NCBI GenBank assembly: GCA_019695215.1
Contig: JAIBAK010000013.1
Coordinates: 16,131-80,130 of the forward strand
DNA: 64,000 bases
Source of the DNA: Bacteroidia bacterium
GTDB taxonomy: Bacteria > Bacteroidota > Bacteroidia > UKL13-3
Reading direction: 5' to 3'
Below, piece after piece: positions 54,616 through 62,820 of the stretch. The stretch's first letter is position 1; every line of letters starts with the position of its first letter. The notes beneath the pieces were generated by a model. It saw only the letters and a program-made list of their open reading frames with translations, was not told where the DNA came from and did not search any database. Position numbers and translations under genes: made by a program.

Positions 54616-55965
54616 ATGGGACGTAAATTATTACTTAAAAACGATCATATACCCGGTATTCAGGGCTATGATGTATATCGTCAGCATGGAGGTTATGCCT
54701 CGGTTGAGAAAGCCCTGAAATCAATGACTCCTGAAGCAGTTGTGGAAGAAGTTAAAAAGTCGGGGTTGCGCGGACGTGGTGGTGCAGGCTTTCCTACAGG
54801 AATGAAATGGAGTTTTTTAGCCAAACCTGCCGGAGTGCCGCGTTACTTAGTGTGTAATGCCGATGAATCAGAACCGGGAACATTTAAGGACCGTTACCTG
54901 ATGTCTCGTATCCCTCATCTTCTTATCGAGGGAATGATTACTTCCAGTTTTGCTCTTGGTGCCAACACCTCGTATATTTATGTACGTGGAGAATACTTTT
55001 ACATTACCCGCATTTTAGAAAAAGCCATTGCCGAAGCATATGCCAATGGATGGCTTGGAAAAAATATTTTAGGCACCGGCTACTCGCTCGACCTCTATGT
55101 GCAGGTAGGTGGCGGAGCGTACATATGTGGAGAAGAAACCGCACTGCTCGAGTCGCTGGAAGGAAAACGGGGTAACCCAAGAATAAAACCTCCCTTCCCT
55201 GCCGTAAAAGGTGTGTGGGACTGCCCTACCGTGGTAAATAATGTTGAAACCATTGCTGCTGTGGTGCCTATTGTAAATGATGGCGGGGAGGCTTATGCTT
55301 CCATCGGAATTGGCAAATCAACAGGTACCAAATTAATTTCTGCATCGGGTCATATCAATAAGCCCGGAGTTTATGAAATTGAAATGGGCATTACGGTGGA
55401 AGAATTCATTTACTCGGAAGAGTACTGCGGAGGAATTCGCAATGGCCGTGAATTAAAGGCGGTAGTAGCCGGTGGTTCTTCTGTGCCTATCCTTCCTAAA
55501 AATTTAATCTTAAAAACCGCAGCCGGTGAACCGCGACTGATGAGTTATGAATCATTGGCCGATGGCGGTTTTGTTACCGGCACCATGATGGGCTCCGGTG
55601 GTTTTATTGCCATGGACGACACCACAAGCATTGTAAAAAACCTCTATACTTTTACCCGTTTCTACCACCATGAGAGCTGCGGACAATGCAGCCCCTGCCG
55701 TGAAGGAACCGGATGGATGGAAAAAGTATTGCACAAAATTCTTGACGGGCATGGCACATTGAAGGATGTAGACTTGCTGTGGGACATTCAAAAAAACATA
55801 GAGGGAAAAACCATTTGTCCGCTGGGAGAAGCGGCTGCCTGGCCAGTGGCTGCTGCCATACGCCATTTCCGAAGCGAGTTTGAAGAGTTTGTAAAAAACC
55901 CTACCCGTATCAAGGATGTGAAGCATTATTACCGTTTAAATAATTTACCTGAACCAGTAATATAA
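54616..55965 (+). CDS. nuoF: NADH-quinone oxidoreductase subunit F
   Basis: 449 residues, the 51-kDa subunit that binds NADH and FMN and carries the N3 cluster. Glycine-rich sites are GLRGRGGAGFPTGMKW (about 51-66) and GGGAYICGEETALLESLEG (about 168-186). The [4Fe-4S] ligands are CGQCSPCREG (about 355) and a late Cys in KTICPLGEAAAWP. All are present. It ends six bases before an inserted non-nuo gene. Confidence 0.97.
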   Translation: MGRKLLLKNDHIPGIQGYDVYRQHGGYASVEKALKSMTPEAVVEEVKKSGLRGRGGAGFPTGMKWSFLAKPAGVPRYLVCNADESEPGTFKDRYLMSRIPHLLIEGMITSSFALGANTSYIYVRGEYFYITRILEKAIAEAYANGWLGKNILGTGYSLDLYVQVGGGAYICGEETALLESLEGKRGNPRIKPPFPAVKGVWDCPTVVNNVETIAAVVPIVNDGGEAYASIGIGKSTGTKLISASGHINKPGVYEIEMGITVEEFIYSEEYCGGIRNGRELKAVVAGGSSVPILPKNLILKTAAGEPRLMSYESLADGGFVTGTMMGSGGFIAMDDTTSIVKNLYTFTRFYHHESCGQCSPCREGTGWMEKVLHKILDGHGTLKDVDLLWDIQKNIEGKTICPLGEAAAWPVAAAIRHFRSEFEEFVKNPTRIKDVKHYYRLNNLPEPVI

Positions 55966-55971
55966 ATCCGT

Positions 55972-56310
55972 ATGAAAAAACAACTTTTACTTGCCTTAAT
56001 TTTGGTTGCCGGTTTAGCGGTAGTGTTGGCTTTTAAAAATGAGAACACGCCTAAAAAATATCTTACCCTTACTTTTGATCCTAATCATTTTATTACAGTT
56101 GTCGATGAATTAGGAGTTACTCATACCATGGAACTTAAGGGCAATAGCGTTACCAATTCAACTACATGGATTGAACGAGCTCAGATTCCTCTTACATCAA
56201 AACTAAATGAACTTGCGTCAAAAGGCTATAAACTAGTATCATCAAGCCGAAATTATGGTGGTGGGAATTATTCTGGGAATTTTACAACCTACATTTTCGA
56301 AAAAGAATAA
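55972..56310 (+). CDS. Small exported protein inserted in the nuo operon, paralogue 1
   Basis: 112 residues with an N-terminal signal or anchor (MKKQLLLALILVAGLAVVLAF). The mature part has two short beta segments (PKKYLTLTF, KGYKLVSSSRN) and ends IFEKE. It is related to the 97-residue protein at 57022-57315, which shares MKKQL, VVAFKN/VLAFKN, PKKY and the SAKGYDLVS/ASKGYKLVS and FEKE ends. It resembles small DUF4177-like proteins (the KGxxLVS...YVFE pattern), but this is tentative. It has no known link to complex I. Confidence 0.75.
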   Translation: MKKQLLLALILVAGLAVVLAFKNENTPKKYLTLTFDPNHFITVVDELGVTHTMELKGNSVTNSTTWIERAQIPLTSKLNELASKGYKLVSSSRNYGGGNYSGNFTTYIFEKE

Positions 56311-56321
56311 ACCTCTTAAAC

Positions 56322-56630
56322 ATGAACCTCATACAGCAACACATATCCTCCATTAACCACCTGTGCAGGCAGTACCGGGTAAAGGAGTTGTATGCGTACG
56401 GTTCAGTAACAGATAGTGAGTTGTTCACCCCGCAAAGTGATGTGGATTTAATAGTGAAGTTTAAAGAAGAAGTACCTGTAGAGGCCTATGCTGATTTGTA
56501 CTTTGACTTAGCCGAAAGCCTGGAAGAAGTATTGCACCGCAAAGTAGATTTAATGACCGACAAGCCCATTCAAAACAGAATTTTGAAAGCGCACATTGAG
56601 GCCAGTAAACAACAAATTTATGCCGCATGA
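56322..56630 (+). CDS. mntA: MNT-type nucleotidyltransferase antitoxin
   Basis: 102 residues of the minimal nucleotidyltransferase fold. GSVTDSELFTPQSDVDL gives the G27-S28 and the D40-x-D42 metal pair, and D76 in HRKVDLMTD is the third carboxylate. In type VII toxin-antitoxin systems of this kind (HepT-MntA), the enzyme adds AMP to a tyrosine of the HEPN toxin and blocks its RNase. The following HEPN gene overlaps by 11 bases. All three carboxylates are intact. Confidence 0.92.
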   Translation: MNLIQQHISSINHLCRQYRVKELYAYGSVTDSELFTPQSDVDLIVKFKEEVPVEAYADLYFDLAESLEEVLHRKVDLMTDKPIQNRILKAHIEASKQQIYAA

Positions 56631-56961
56631 AGTTACTAAATACCTGTTGGACATTGTGGACTCCGTTGATGCCATTAAATTGCACACCCAAGGCATTACC
56701 CAATACAGTGAGTTCATTGCCAACCGAACTATTTACCGCGCAGTGGAAAGAGAATTGGAAATAATTGCTGAAGCCATAAACAAAATGCAGAAACTAAATC
56801 AAGATATTCAACTCACCAACGCCAAGCGAATAATCGGATTGCGTAACCGCGTAATTCATTCTTATGACCACATCAATTACGATATAGTTTGGGGTGTGGT
56901 AGTAAATCATCTTGACCCGTTAAAAGCAGAAGTGAAGGAACTAATTAAAAAATTTGAATAG
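56620..56961 (+). CDS. hepT: HEPN-domain RNase toxin
   Basis: 113 residues from the ATG at 56620; an earlier in-frame start at 56596 would overlap the antitoxin more deeply. All-helical HEPN fold with the active motif R75-x4-H80-x-Y82 (RNRVIHSY). R and H form the RNase site across the dimer and the Tyr is the residue modified by the partner nucleotidyltransferase in characterised HepT-MntA pairs. Gene order antitoxin-toxin with an 11-base overlap fits translational coupling. It lies inside the nuo operon. Confidence 0.92.
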   Translation: MPHEVTKYLLDIVDSVDAIKLHTQGITQYSEFIANRTIYRAVERELEIIAEAINKMQKLNQDIQLTNAKRIIGLRNRVIHSYDHINYDIVWGVVVNHLDPLKAEVKELIKKFE

Positions 56962-57021
56962 CCATTAATAATAACATGAATAAAGCCCCCTTATTAAATA
57001 AACGGATTAAAAAGTAACTGT

Positions 57022-57315
57022 ATGAAAAAACAACTCTTTTTTACGGCATTGATTGTACTGGCATTTATGTCGGTAGTTGCCTTTAAAAACAGCGCTACCA
57101 ATGTTCCTAAAAAGTATGCTTCACTTACATCGTTTGCCGATGGAACAATGTATGTAGAATACGAAGACAAAAAAACCGAATGGCTGAACAAAAATCCTAA
57201 CGGACCAAAATTTACCACTGTACAGGAAGTAAATATTATTTCGGCCAAAGGATATGATTTGGTTTCAACCCATGGTGGCGACAAATACCACGTGTACGTT
57301 TTTGAAAAAGAATAA
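57022..57315 (+). CDS. Small exported protein inserted in the nuo operon, paralogue 2
   Basis: 97 residues with a signal or anchor helix (about 1-21, MKKQLFFTALIVLAFMSVVAF) and a short mature domain ending KGYDLVSTHGGDKYHVYVFE. It is a paralogue of the 112-residue protein at 55972-56310. The two bracket the HEPN/MNT pair, so the pair probably entered between tandem copies. The nuoG start follows 39 bases later. Function unknown. Confidence 0.75.
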   Translation: MKKQLFFTALIVLAFMSVVAFKNSATNVPKKYASLTSFADGTMYVEYEDKKTEWLNKNPNGPKFTTVQEVNIISAKGYDLVSTHGGDKYHVYVFEKE

Positions 57316-57354
57316 ATAACCGTTGCAGCCCGCGCTGCAACAAGAAAAAAAGAT

Positions 57355-58311
57355 ATGCCTAAAGTTACAATAGACGGACGCACCATTGAAGTACCAGAAG
57401 GTACTACCATATTGCAGGCAGCCCGCATGATTGGCCCTGAGGTGGCCCCTCCGGCCATGTGCTATTATACAAAATTAAAAACCAGCGGTGGCTATTGTCG
57501 CACCTGTATTGTAAAAGTAGCACAGGGATCGGAAAAAGACCCGCGGCCCATGCCCAAACCGGTTCCCTCCTGCCGCACCATGGTGATGGATGGCATGGTG
57601 GTAGAAAACGAAACCTCGCCCGAAATTGTGGAAGCAAGAAAAGGAGTTGTGGAGTTTTTATTAGCCAATCACCCGCTCGACTGCCCCGTATGCGACCAGG
57701 CCGGAGAATGCCATTTACAGGATTTAAGTTACGAACATGGTGCAGCGAAATCGCGCTACGAATTTGACCGCAGAACATTTGATAAAATAAATATCGGGCC
57801 GTATGTGCAATTGCACATGACCCGTTGCATTCTGTGCTATCGTTGTGTAAAAACAGCCGAACAAATCACGGACGGACGCGTGCACGGAGTAATCAACCGT
57901 GGAGACCATGCGGAGATTTCTACCTACGTGGAACAAGCCATTGATAACGATTTCTCGGGTAATGTGATTGACGTGTGTCCTGTGGGTGCACTTACGGATA
58001 AAACCTTCCGCTTTAAAAGCCGGGTATGGTTTACCAAACCGATGGATGCACACCGAGACTGCCCTACCTGCAGCGGTAAGGTAGTGTTGTGGTATCAGGG
58101 CGAAGAAGTGCTGCGTGTAACCGGAAGAAAAGACCAGTGGGGCGAAGTAGAAGAATTTATCTGCAACGAATGCCGCTTTGAGAAAAAGAAAACCAGCGAC
58201 TGGACTATTGAAGGCCCGAGAGCTATTGACCGTCATTCGGTAATTTCACAGGGACAGTACAGCGGGAACCTGGAAATTCCGGCTCATACAAAAAAGAAAT
58301 TGATTAAGTAA
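57355..58311 (+). CDS. nuoG: NADH-quinone oxidoreductase subunit G, short form
   Basis: 318 residues against about 700-900 for classic NuoG. The N-terminal ferredoxin-like domain has [2Fe-2S] ligands in AMCYYTKLKTSGGYCRTC and SCRTM. The His-ligated [4Fe-4S] site has HPLDCPVCDQAGEC, the next cluster CILCYRC...CPVGAL, and a further CPTC...CNEC set. The molybdopterin-type domain is missing; this short form is usual in Bacteroidota and still carries the electron wire. It ends two bases before nuoH. Confidence 0.93.
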   Translation: MPKVTIDGRTIEVPEGTTILQAARMIGPEVAPPAMCYYTKLKTSGGYCRTCIVKVAQGSEKDPRPMPKPVPSCRTMVMDGMVVENETSPEIVEARKGVVEFLLANHPLDCPVCDQAGECHLQDLSYEHGAAKSRYEFDRRTFDKINIGPYVQLHMTRCILCYRCVKTAEQITDGRVHGVINRGDHAEISTYVEQAIDNDFSGNVIDVCPVGALTDKTFRFKSRVWFTKPMDAHRDCPTCSGKVVLWYQGEEVLRVTGRKDQWGEVEEFICNECRFEKKKTSDWTIEGPRAIDRHSVISQGQYSGNLEIPAHTKKKLIK

Positions 58312-58313
58312 AC

Positions 58314-59345
58314 ATGGACTTAGCATTATTACTCGATAAAACTATACTTATTCTGATTTTGTTCGGAGTAACTCTTTTCATTGCCATGTACAGCACGTAT
58401 GCCGAGCGAAAGGTAGCCGCCTTTTTACAGGATCGTATAGGCCCGGATCGCGCAGGCCCTTTTGGTATTTTGCAGCCATTGGCCGATGGTGTGAAAATGT
58501 TTATGAAGGAAGAAATCATCCCGAATACGGCTGATAAATGGTTGTTCATTATTGGTCCGGGTATTGCCATGTGCACCGCCTTAATGACCAGTGCCGTAAT
58601 TCCATGGGGAAAAAATATTACCATTGGCGGACACGAAATTGTACTGCAGGTAGCTGATATCAATATCGGAATTCTGTATGTATTTGGTGTGGTTTCGCTG
58701 GGTGTTTACGGAATTATGATTGGCGGATGGGCTTCGAATAATAAATTTTCGTTGCTGGGAGCCATTCGTGCCTCATCGCAAATGATCAGTTATGAGCTGG
58801 CTATGGGTATGGCACTAATCGCAATTCTGATGTCAACGGGTTCGTTAAGCATTCGTGATATTGTAGAAAACCAGCATGGCTGGCACTGGAATGTACTTTA
58901 CCAGCCGTTGAGCTGCCTCATTTTTATAGTATGTGCTTTTGCCGAGTGTAACCGCACCCCTTTTGACTTACCCGAGTGCGAAAGCGAGCTTGTGGGTGGA
59001 TACCACACCGAATACAGCTCGATGAAACTGGGCTTTTATCTTTTTGCCGAATACACCAACATGTTCATTTCATCGGCTATTATTTCCTCCCTGTATTTTG
59101 GCGGATATAATTTCCCCGGAATGGATGCCTTTAGCGGCAACACGCTGGCAATAATCGGAACAGCCGTATTCTTTGCTAAAATATTTTTCTTCATCTTCTT
59201 CTTCATGTGGATTCGCTGGACCTTGCCACGTTTCCGCTACGACCAGTTGATGAGACTGGGTTGGCAGGTATTAATTCCGCTGGCTATTTTTAATATCCTC
59301 GCTACCGGAACATGGATGACTTTTAAAGGACAACTTGGATTTTAA
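58314..59345 (+). CDS. nuoH: NADH-quinone oxidoreductase subunit H
   Basis: 343 residues with eight TM helices. It holds the heel of the membrane arm and the quinone entry channel. Conserved blocks: YAERKVAAFLQDRIGPDRAG (about 22-41), ELAMGMALIAI, ECNRTPFDLPECESELVGGY (about 200-220) and a last WIRWTLPRFRYDQLM. The length is normal. Confidence 0.97.
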   Translation: MDLALLLDKTILILILFGVTLFIAMYSTYAERKVAAFLQDRIGPDRAGPFGILQPLADGVKMFMKEEIIPNTADKWLFIIGPGIAMCTALMTSAVIPWGKNITIGGHEIVLQVADINIGILYVFGVVSLGVYGIMIGGWASNNKFSLLGAIRASSQMISYELAMGMALIAILMSTGSLSIRDIVENQHGWHWNVLYQPLSCLIFIVCAFAECNRTPFDLPECESELVGGYHTEYSSMKLGFYLFAEYTNMFISSAIISSLYFGGYNFPGMDAFSGNTLAIIGTAVFFAKIFFFIFFFMWIRWTLPRFRYDQLMRLGWQVLIPLAIFNILATGTWMTFKGQLGF

Positions 59346-59362
59346 CGAACGTACTTCGCATT

Positions 59363-59893
59363 ATGCAATTAACCAACAGATCGAAAGTAGTATCCAATAA
59401 ACAAATGACTCTGGCGGAGAAAATGTATCTGCCGGCTATACTGGGTGGTATGTGGATTACCATCCGACACTTTTTCCGTAAAGGAGCTACTGTGCGCTAC
59501 CCCGAGGTAAAACGCGAAGTGAGTACCGTGTACCGTGGAAAGCACGTGTTAAAACGTGACGAACAGGGACGGGAAAATTGCACCGCCTGCGGACTTTGTG
59601 CCGTGGCCTGCCCTGCCGAAGCCATTACCATGGATGCAGCCGAGCGTAAAAAAGGAGAAGAGCATTTATACAGGGAAGAAAAATATGCGGCCAAATATGA
59701 GATAAACATGCTGCGCTGTATTTTTTGCGGCCTGTGTGAAGAAGCCTGCCCCAAACAAGCCATCTACCTTACCCCCGAATTTCCGGCAGCCAATTACGAC
59801 CGAAGCAACTTTATTTTCGGAAAAGATAAATTGGTTGAACCAATAGACAAAAGAATTGATGTGTCATTGCGTAAAAAAGTGCATACATCGTAA
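59363..59893 (+). CDS. nuoI: NADH-quinone oxidoreductase subunit I
   Basis: 176 residues, an 8Fe-8S ferredoxin subunit. Two CxxCxxCxxxCP sites are present: CTACGLCAVACPAEAI (about 73-88) and CIFCGLCEEACPKQAI (about 113-128), ligating clusters N6a and N6b. It passes electrons from NuoG to NuoB. Three bases separate it from an inserted orphan gene. Confidence 0.97.
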   Translation: MQLTNRSKVVSNKQMTLAEKMYLPAILGGMWITIRHFFRKGATVRYPEVKREVSTVYRGKHVLKRDEQGRENCTACGLCAVACPAEAITMDAAERKKGEEHLYREEKYAAKYEINMLRCIFCGLCEEACPKQAIYLTPEFPAANYDRSNFIFGKDKLVEPIDKRIDVSLRKKVHTS

Positions 59894-59896
59894 AAA

Positions 59897-60445
59897 ATGA
59901 AAAAAGGTTATTTATTATTCGTGCTTTTTTCTTTGGCTAATACTTCGTTTTGCCAAATAGAAAGTGGTTATAACGAAATTAGCCGTATTTATCCGATTTC
60001 TACTTTTAAATTGAATAATAACTTATTTTTAGACAAAAGGAGTCTAACCTTTTCGGATTGGGTTTCATTTATTTCTAGCCCATTTCTAACTGAACTAAAT
60101 CTAAAGGCTCCCGATTACGATATTCCTAAATTAAAATTTTATCTAACTGAAGGCAGTAAACACCCGAATAAAATTATTCAAAATTTGCCCGTTGATGAAT
60201 TAATGCTATTTACCAAATGGAGAAGTGCTGTTGTAAATCATTTCAAAAAACAATTTACAACAGGTTCTGAAGGGTGTAAGGGAAATAAATATTATGAACA
60301 ATTCAGAAAGATAGATCCAAATAATGAATGGCAAATATGTTATGAATTGGCACCGGATTCAATCTTAAAAAACTATCATTGCAAAGGGATTCGTTGCATA
60401 GCTTTCTATAAAAAGAATATTTTAACAACTACAAATATCAAATGA
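59897..60445 (+). CDS. Secreted orphan inserted between nuoI and nuoJ
   Basis: 182 residues with a signal peptide (MKKGYLLFVLFSLANTSFC). The mature part has no recognised domain; it holds several Cys (GCKGNKYY, ICYELA, HCKGIRCIAF), probably disulphides. Its TGA overlaps the ATG of a truncated nuoJ copy by four bases (ATGA), the overlap expected had it been fitted directly upstream of the original nuoJ. It is AT-rich compared with nuoI. It has no known role in complex I. Confidence 0.7.
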   Translation: MKKGYLLFVLFSLANTSFCQIESGYNEISRIYPISTFKLNNNLFLDKRSLTFSDWVSFISSPFLTELNLKAPDYDIPKLKFYLTEGSKHPNKIIQNLPVDELMLFTKWRSAVVNHFKKQFTTGSEGCKGNKYYEQFRKIDPNNEWQICYELAPDSILKNYHCKGIRCIAFYKKNILTTTNIK

Positions 60446-60507
60446 GCCAATACGTCTTTTTATTTCTTTCACTGCTTTCGGTACTTTGTGCCCTGTCAGT
60501 GATTTTT
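60441..60507 (+). repeat. 67-bp exact direct repeat, left copy (nuoJ 5' end)
   Basis: Identical to 61965-62031, which is the intact nuoJ start. The two copies bracket two orphan genes. Confidence 0.97.
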
Positions 60508-60522
60508 TATAAACAAACATGA
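60442..60522 (+). pseudogene. nuoJ: Truncated nuoJ 5' fragment
   Basis: The first 22 codons equal those of intact nuoJ ([20 protein letters not shown] plus two), then the frame diverges to YKQT and meets TGA, leaving a 26-codon product. It could still be translated as a single-TM peptide because it keeps the original start and the ATGA coupling to the gene before it. The fragment marks the left edge of the insertion carrying the next two genes. Confidence 0.9.
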
Positions 60523-60552
60523 TATGATAATTTAATTATTGTCGTTTGAATT

Positions 60553-61083
60553 ATGAGTAAGAAAAAAATAATTTTAATAAATACTGGGCTTCTATTGCTC
60601 CCAATACTTTTTGGTAATTTTGGCGGGCTTCGCTTAAGAACAAAAACTTATAAAACCTTACAATTAAAAATACTAATGTATGAGCCTGATGCTTGGCGAC
60701 TGCCTATTTGCCCTCCCCCAATGATTACAGATGTTTCAGTGCTTGACCAGCAATTTAATCCATTTAATTATCCCAATGCATATTTCGGTTTAGTTTCTGT
60801 AAATGATGGCCAAAGTGAGATATTTACCGGAGCAATTGGAAATGGAAACTTACCTAAGGTTGGCAGTTACTACCAAATAACCATTCCTAGAAACTATACA
60901 AGATGGTGTAGAATCTCCACAACAATTTATGAACCATGTTCAAATGGGTGTGAAAGAATGCCTTGGAGAGTTGAGTACATTTTTAATCCTATTGATACTT
61001 ACGATATGGAGGCAATCACTATTTACTTAAAGGAAGTCAATAGAAGCCAGCCGAATGCAAACTATTTAAAACGAAATTGCTGA
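60553..61083 (+). CDS. Exported orphan in the nuo insertion
   Basis: 176 residues with an N-terminal hydrophobic helix (about 5-24, IILINTGLLLLPILFGNFGG) as signal or anchor. The mature part is beta-rich with proline turns (ICPPPMITDVSV, VGSYYQITIPRN) and a pair of Cys in EPCSNGCERM. No known family recognised. It overlaps the following lipoprotein gene by seven bases, so the two form a unit. AT-rich. Confidence 0.7.
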   Translation: MSKKKIILINTGLLLLPILFGNFGGLRLRTKTYKTLQLKILMYEPDAWRLPICPPPMITDVSVLDQQFNPFNYPNAYFGLVSVNDGQSEIFTGAIGNGNLPKVGSYYQITIPRNYTRWCRISTTIYEPCSNGCERMPWRVEYIFNPIDTYDMEAITIYLKEVNRSQPNANYLKRNC

Positions 61084-61088
61084 ACAAT

Positions 61089-61952
61089 ATGGAAAAATAT
61101 TTTATTTTAATAATCGTGTCATTATTACTAACCATCTCCGGATGCAGGAATGGTTCAGATTCTATGGTGGGTGACAAACCATGGGGAAATAAAAAATTAG
61201 TTCTTCATGGAAGCCCAAATCTTATTGATGAGTATACTGATTTTTTTACCGGAATAAACTATTCAAAAATCTCTTTGAATATTAGTTCAACTACTCCAGT
61301 ACAAGACTTAGATAATAGTAGATCGGATTATTCAATAATATGCAGAGATTTTAATAATCCATATAATTCTGATGATGGATTTATGAATAATGGTTCATTA
61401 ATGATAAATGATGTTCTTATTCCTTTTAAAAATCAAACTAACTCATATGAACTTAACACCCCAAGTGTTGTAAGGCAATTTTTCGGAAATAAAGTTAAAC
61501 CTATATTTAATAATCCAATAGATACTTTGTTAACTGACTCTCTTTACATTCCAAAAGAAATTTTTTTATCAGTAGATCCAAAAATACTAAATACCGATAC
61601 GAGTTATAGTTACAATACCAGTGATAACATATCATTGAAATGGAATGCTGATTTTAACAACGCAAAGGGTGTTGTAATAAGTATTGAATATGATGATGCT
61701 ATGACAAAACTTACCGGGTCCTCAAGCACACAAACGCCAAGCAATGACGAATTAGATTTAATCTTTACCGAAGATATTGGTAATTTCATAATCCCTTCTA
61801 GCTATTTATCAAATTTGCCAACCAATTGTATAGCAAAAATTAATATAGTTCGATGTAACTTTGGGTTTATTGGATCAATAAGTCCTAATTTTTATAAAGG
61901 TAGGTACTTACTTCAATCATCAGGTGGGGCATTTATAAAATTCACGAATTAA
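61089..61952 (+). CDS. Orphan lipoprotein in the nuo insertion
   Basis: 287 residues from MEKYFILI; an ATG at 61077 adds four. A lipoprotein signal peptide ends at LTISGC, so Cys is likely acylated. The mature part has beta-sandwich character with Asn/Asp/Ser-rich turns and no recognised motif. Codon use is AT-rich compared with nuo genes. It ends 13 bases before intact nuoJ. Paired with the preceding exported protein; function unknown. Confidence 0.7.
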   Translation: MEKYFILIIVSLLLTISGCRNGSDSMVGDKPWGNKKLVLHGSPNLIDEYTDFFTGINYSKISLNISSTTPVQDLDNSRSDYSIICRDFNNPYNSDDGFMNNGSLMINDVLIPFKNQTNSYELNTPSVVRQFFGNKVKPIFNNPIDTLLTDSLYIPKEIFLSVDPKILNTDTSYSYNTSDNISLKWNADFNNAKGVVISIEYDDAMTKLTGSSSTQTPSNDELDLIFTEDIGNFIIPSSYLSNLPTNCIAKINIVRCNFGFIGSISPNFYKGRYLLQSSGGAFIKFTN

Positions 61953-61964
61953 TGAAATTAAGCC

Positions 61965-62031
61965 AATGAGCCAATACGTCTTTTTATTTCTTTCACTGCT
62001 TTCGGTACTTTGTGCCCTGTCAGTGATTTTT
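61965..62031 (+). repeat. 67-bp exact direct repeat, right copy
   Basis: Start of intact nuoJ. Exact match to 60441-60507. Confidence 0.97.
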
Positions 62032-62463
62032 GCCAAAAACCCCATTCACAGTGTCCTTTTTCTGATTCTGTGTTTCTTCTCCATAGCCGGCCACTACGTA
62101 TTGCTGAACGCGCAGTTTCTGGCTATTGTACATATTATAGTTTACTCTGGAGCCATCATGGTTTTATTTCTGTTCACAGTGATGCTGCTCAACCTTAACT
62201 CAACCACCGAAGCACACAAACCCATTGCTGTAAAATTTGCGGCCGTTCTTTCCGGTGGCGCCTTAATGCTGGTGCTTTTGGCCTCATTTAAAACAGCCGA
62301 AGTGCACGTAGCCACGGGGGCTGCTGATATGAAAATGGGGTTGGTAAAAAACCTGGGGCAGGTATTATTCAAAGAATTTGTTTTGCCGTTTGAAATCTCC
62401 TCCATTCTGTTTATTGCAGCCATGGTGGGAGCAGTTATATTAGCTAAAAAGGAATTAAACTGA
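61966..62463 (+). CDS. nuoJ: NADH-quinone oxidoreductase subunit J
   Basis: 165 residues with five TM helices. Conserved segment [20 protein letters not shown] and [17 protein letters not shown], the latter containing the pi-bulge TM3 of the coupling region. It is the intact gene whose first 66 bases are duplicated upstream. It shares one base with nuoK. Confidence 0.96.
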   Translation: MSQYVFLFLSLLSVLCALSVIFAKNPIHSVLFLILCFFSIAGHYVLLNAQFLAIVHIIVYSGAIMVLFLFTVMLLNLNSTTEAHKPIAVKFAAVLSGGALMLVLLASFKTAEVHVATGAADMKMGLVKNLGQVLFKEFVLPFEISSILFIAAMVGAVILAKKELN

Positions 62464-62792
62464 TGGAAGCAGTAAGTGAAACCATGCGCACAGTGCCGTT
62501 AAACTGGTATTTATACCTGAGCACTGTTTTATTCTCTATTGGGGTGGCAGGTGTTCTGCTGCGCAGAAACGCCATTGTTATCTTTATGTCAATTGAGCTG
62601 ATGCTGAATTCTGTGAATTTATTACTCGCAGCTTTCTCGGCTTATTCCAACAATCCAACCGGACAGGTTTTCGTGTTTTTTATCATGGTGGTGGCCGCAG
62701 CCGAAGTGGCCGTGGGACTCGCCATTCTGGTAATGATATATCGTAACAGTAAAACAACTGATATAAATAGCTTGAACAACCTGAAATGGTAA
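62463..62792 (+). CDS. nuoK: NADH-quinone oxidoreductase subunit K
   Basis: 109 residues with three TM helices. The conserved glutamates of the proton path are in [17 protein letters not shown] and [13 protein letters not shown]. Start overlaps nuoJ stop by one base. Confidence 0.96.
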   Translation: MEAVSETMRTVPLNWYLYLSTVLFSIGVAGVLLRRNAIVIFMSIELMLNSVNLLLAAFSAYSNNPTGQVFVFFIMVVAAAEVAVGLAILVMIYRNSKTTDINSLNNLKW

Positions 62793-62820
62793 TTATTTAA
62801 CAACTGAATCAAACGAAGTA

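Noticed and set aside
57355..58311. Broken nuoG
   Set aside because: The protein lacks the molybdopterin domain but has all expected N-terminal cluster ligands and a clean junction with nuoH; this short form is usual in Bacteroidota.
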